From Acidimicrobiia bacterium (lineage in GTDB: Bacteria > Actinomycetota > Acidimicrobiia > Spongiisociales > Spongiisociaceae): a stretch of DNA of 64,000 nucleotides. How positions within the stretch are numbered: the stretch's first letter is position 1; each line of letters starts with the position of its first letter. The stretch covers positions 26,272 through 90,271 of the forward strand of contig VXMM01000054.1 in assembly GCA_009841105.1 (NCBI GenBank). Direction: 5' to 3'. This document shows positions 61,315 through 64,000 of this stretch, piece by piece. A program made the position numbers and the translations under genes. The notes below the pieces were generated by a model. It was given only the letters and a program-made list of their open reading frames with translations, made no database searches and was not told the origin of the DNA.

Positions 61315-62749
61315 CCCGCCAGGCTATTCGGTCTCCTCCCCCGACCCAACACCAACCCGGTCCCTGCACATGCTCCGCTAGACGCCTCCGAATCCCCGGC
61401 TTCCGCAACGCGTCGAACAACGGAGCAGAGTCACCGCCACCGAAAGAGACGGACACAGACCACACAACTCCCGCCCCCGGGAACCCCTCTGAGAGTCGGA
61501 TTCTGGTGGTACGTCACCAGCCCACGATACGAGCAAAGCTTCTGGCCCCCGGACTCAACCACGCCTTCAACACGCCAATCACGACCCCCTCAAGACCGAC
61601 GCCAAACAGTCGAACAGCAGCTGGCCCCCTGCAACTCAGAGACCGCTTCAGCGTCTCTGAACCCGATGATCACATCCTGAAGATCCGCGTACGCAGAACA
61701 GTGGGGCCATCCAAGGCTCACCGCCTGCGGAGCGAACGGATCCGACCCCCCACCATCGGCTTCTTCTGTATCGGGTCCGCAGCCCACCAAAGAAACAACG
61801 AGACAAGAGCCGTCAGCAGGTTGATGTAACGCACCTTGGTGGTCCCTCCGGTCGGTGAGTCAGGCCTTAGTTGCCACCAAATGCCATGCCGCAGCCAAAA
61901 ACCGGACGGGACCATGCACAGACGGCCTGATCCCGCCTTCTGGCTGCTAGAGAACACCCTCCCTACCAAAGGGTGACAGGTGGGGTTCGGCATTTGGTGG
62001 CTGTTTTGGCACCATAAGCACCGCTGAGAGATCGCGCATTGGGCGGGAGGTCACTGTCTTCTGCGCGTAGCGCCACGGGCAGAGATGACGGCTGACCAAC
62101 CGCTCGACCCCCTCACCGACGAGTCCCCGATCCACAAGAACGCCCAGCCGGGGGACAGGGCGCGGCGTTGAGAGTGGCCCACACGGTGCGGAGAATCTTG
62201 AGCAGGTCAGGCCCCGGGACACTGCGCCGAGTTTTTGCTCCAACTGCGCGATCACCGCAGCGTCCCGGTGTTGGGGAACTGCTGGTGGCGGTCGGCTAAG
62301 AACACCTCGACCCGGTCGTATGGTCCGGGGTCGTGTGCCGAGAACATGCGCCTACGCCGCCGCTCCCCCGCCTTGTCCGACAAGCGACCCACCCGGCTTG
62401 CAACGGCGGCCCAACTGCTCCCCTCGAGCAGCATCGACCGCCGACAGCGACGCTGTCAGCTGCGGGCGTCAGCACCCGCCCTCGGTCACACCATCGCCCC
62501 GGCAGCTCCCCACGCCAGCCTGTGTAATAACCCACCGCCGGGCCCACAGCCTCGCCCGCCTTCGGCGCCACCGGACGCTGCGCTGGTCGAAGCGGCTACA
62601 CCGACCCGCCGCTACGGGCCCACGCCTTGACAGGCGCGCTACCGCGACCGGTGTAGTAGCAACGTGTTCGAGCCCGACCTTGGCTATGTAAAGCGAAGTC
62701 GGCCGGCATTTTGCGACCCACCCCCGAAACCCGGTCGCGCATCGCTGTC
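61315..62749. other. Long region without a supportable gene
   Basis: About 1.4 kb upstream of the three-gene operon. C-rich plus strand. Frames on both strands look like shadows; a minus frame 61834-61718 (38 codons, one hydrophobic segment NLLTALVSLFLWW) could be a tiny membrane peptide but has only a weak ribosome site. The operon promoter should lie near 61330-61450; none is distinct. Confidence 0.45.
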
Positions 62750-62878
62750 GGGGGACATATGTCCCCCACCCCCTGGGACATTTGTCCTCATTTCAATGAA
62801 AAATTGGCTCTCCCTTTCAACCATAGTTGACGCCCCTGCGCGGGACATGTGTCCCCCACCCCCCGGGACATGCGTCCC
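62750..62878. repeat. Two pairs of gggacat-type palindromes flanking an AT-rich core
   Basis: Perfect 18-base palindrome at 62750-62767 (ggggacatatgtcccc core), then a partial one at 62775-62788; 53 bases on, gggacatgtgtccc (62842-62855) and gggacatgcgtccc (62865-62878). Each pair is joined by ccaccccc. The AT-rich stretch between the pairs (about 62789-62830) could be a promoter or origin opening site. A further related site is at 63124-63139. Confidence 0.75.
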
Positions 62879-63123
62879 CGGTCCCGTTCCGCCGGCGTGT
62901 TGTTCATCCGCCCGATCGTTTCAGATCCTCCCGGCCGGTCATCCACGCACACCCCTTTTTGGCTGTTCTCGCCTGTTCTCGCTTCTGTCTCGGCGTTCTC
63001 GGGGGGATTGCCGAAAGAAACCTGTGGTGTCGGTGCTGTTGGCCGCTGTGGTGGCTAGCTTCTCCGCCGCCCGCCCTGGCCCTTCTCCCCCGGTGGCCGC
63101 GGTACTACCCCGATGGGCTCTGC

Positions 63124-63139
63124 GGGGACGTGTGTCCCC
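63124..63139. promoter_or_regulatory. Fifth gggac-type palindromic site
   Basis: ggggacgtgtgtcccc, the same half-site arrangement as the cluster at 62750-62878, about 250 bases downstream. A candidate binding site for the same protein. Confidence 0.5.
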
Positions 63140-63285
63140 TTTACCTTGTTGGCGGGCGGGTGGCCTGGGACAGGTGTTCCCCCCACAACATCGGGCTCGC
63201 AGTCGGCCAGATGCGGCCGAGTCCCGCCCGGCGCCGTCAGGGCCTCCTGTCTCATAGAGCTGTCAAGGAAAAGCCCTGGTCGGAG

Positions 63286-63355
63286 GGATGCGCGACCGGA
63301 TGCGCGACCGCTGGGGGGTGGATGCGCGACCGCTGGGGGGGTGGCTCCGCGACCG
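63286..63355 (+). repeat. Tandem ggatgcgcgaccg repeats
   Basis: ggatgcgcgaccg at 63286-63298, 63298-63310 and 63320-63332, and a variant ggctccgcgaccg at 63343-63355, with ctggggggtgg spacers. Iteron-like in spacing (12 to 23 bases). Non-coding. Confidence 0.65.
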
Positions 63356-63438
63356 GGTTGGGGGTCGTGTTGGTTATGTTCGGTTACGACAACAGAGCCC
63401 TGACCATTCCGTATCGGATGGGAGACCACGGACTGAAG

Positions 63439-63460
63439 GCCCCGGCACCTGAGCCGGGGC
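63439..63460. terminator. GC-rich hairpin before the AlpA-like gene
   Basis: Perfect stem gccccggc / gccggggc with loop acctga. Either a terminator for transcripts from the left or an RNA element in the AlpA-like gene leader. Confidence 0.5.
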
Positions 63461-63485
63461 ATTGCGCGGGAGAGAGGGGATGGGG

Positions 63486-63677
63486 ATGAGAACCGAAACC
63501 CACAGCAACGGGAAGTCGAGTGTCAGCCGTCGACGCTCGATGCGGCCTCCTGGGGGTGGGCGGGTGGTGAGATCGCCCGAAGTCGTGGAGATCACCGGGT
63601 TGAGCAGGACGACGATTTGGCGTCGGGGGCAGGATGGTTCAACCGGCCACAACCGCGCGACTTTCGCCCGGCGTTGA
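63486..63677 (+). pseudogene. AlpA-like excisionase/regulator, apparently frameshifted
   Basis: A 63-residue frame starting ATG 63486 (ATG 63480 possible). VVRSPEVVEITGLSRTTIWRR is the classic AlpA/MerR-type helix-turn-helix. After RRGQDG the frame leaves the family and stops at 63677, while the next frame reads GWFNRPQPRDFRPALTG and on, a plausible continuation of the wing. A one-base indel near 63634 would explain this. AlpA-like proteins regulate integrase and excision in genomic islands. Confidence 0.55.
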
Positions 63678-63817
63678 CAGGCTCACCTATCTGCGACTTC
63701 GAGCTACTCGGGCCGACCGGTGGTGGTGGTGTTTGCTTGGTGGTTGGTCAACGCGAGGGGGGCTGGAATTCTGGGGCTGCGGTTATGGTTGGTTCTAGTG
63801 GTCGTGGAGGTGTTGGG

Positions 63818-64000
63818 GTGGACCACGAAAAGTTCCTAGCTGTCGAGCCGGTGTTCACCGGCTCGGAACTCGCTGAGTTCCTGGCGGATCACGGTGAGTC
63901 CGACCCGTTCCACGCTGCTCGCTGCCTTGAGGAGGGGTGGGTGCGGGCGGGGCGGGTGGTAGTGGTGCGGCCTGGGGTGTTGGCGGTGGTGGGTGATGGT
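63818..64000 (+). CDS. AbiEi-like antitoxin-type protein (3' end cut by window edge)
   Basis: An open frame from GTG 63818 behind gtggaggtg to the window end. FLAVEPVFTGSELAEFLADH and CLEEGWVRAGRVVVV with RPGVLAVVGDG recall the winged-helix opening of AbiEi-type antitoxins and related regulators; the equivalent region is in the gene at 50175. The rest is outside the window, so this is a tentative label. Confidence 0.45.
   Translation, partial: MDHEKFLAVEPVFTGSELAEFLADHGESDPFHAARCLEEGWVRAGRVVVVRPGVLAVVGDG

Noticed and set aside
61718..61834. Tiny membrane peptide on the minus strand
   Set aside because: Has one hydrophobic stretch but only a weak start context; cannot be supported as a gene.
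62750..63355. Possible CRISPR array
   Set aside because: Repeats are palindromic sites and short 13-mers with irregular spacing and non-unique spacers, and no cas genes are present.
62664..63489. Plus-strand open frames of about 200 codons near the right end
   Set aside because: They run through the palindrome cluster and tandem repeats and show no codon bias or protein-family pattern; treated as non-coding.

Overview
The window is high-GC actinobacterial DNA, most plausibly from an uncultured Acidimicrobiia-like lineage. The signs are frequent GTG and TTG starts with 1-4 base stop/start overlaps, F420-type luciferase-like oxidoreductases, many acyl-CoA enzymes including four IpdAB-like CoA-transferase pairs, stand-alone DUF35 proteins and a VapBC pair. 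The lineage is inferred from gene content alone.

1-45 kb is catabolic. It starts with an HMG-CoA-synthase-like gene cut by the window edge, a SnoaL-like protein and an old-yellow-enzyme/FadH-like reductase (minus strand). A tight plus-strand operon follows (3635-8349: APH kinase, CrtC-like protein, Zn alcohol dehydrogenase, LLM oxidoreductase, VOC protein), with more VOC proteins to 9741. Next come two paralogous acyl-CoA synthetases, a phytoene-desaturase-like FAD enzyme, a second LLM oxidoreductase, an acyl-CoA dehydrogenase, SDRs, CoA-transferase pair 1 and carboxymuconolactone-decarboxylase (CMD) proteins. From 23.2 to 29.9 kb an HMGL-like lyase/synthase, an ABM-like protein, an NMT1/SsuA-type ABC importer (binding lipoprotein, ATPase, two permeases) and an MFS transporter are packed together. 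From 31 to 45 kb lie CoA-transferase pair 2, a PaaK-like ligase, an amidohydrolase, an enoyl-CoA hydratase, two MaoC-type hydratase subunits, two thiolase-fold proteins, two DUF35 proteins, CoA-transferase pairs 3 and 4, a CMD protein and an SDR. The set reads as CoA-dependent breakdown of an imported carboxylated (ring or isoprenoid/steroid-like) compound; the substrate cannot be read from sequence.

This catabolic part carries a dispersed intergenic repeat family (six copies, two of them about 210 bp long), three TetR-type palindromes in front of catabolic operons, a duplicated promoter plus 5' gene segment, and a patch at 29.9-31.1 kb holding three degenerate or non-canonical tRNA-like sequences around a small lipoprotein gene.

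45-64 kb is different: long stretches without genes, remnants, secreted Thr-rich lipoproteins and defence-type genes. A tRNA T-arm-like sequence at 46.4 kb may mark an insertion boundary. To its right are VapBC, a DNA methyltransferase fused to an HNH domain and coupled to a wHTH-HEPN/Abi-like gene, a secreted HNH/Excalibur lipoprotein, and a compact three-gene operon (DUF6361-like, double-HKD phospholipase-D-like, 1071-aa SNF2/SF2 helicase) that is the best candidate for an unusual anti-phage or restriction-like system. Beyond it are paired 14-18 bp palindromes flanking an AT-rich core, tandem 13-mers, an apparently frameshifted AlpA-like gene and the start of an AbiEi-like gene, which look like the control or replication end of an integrative element.
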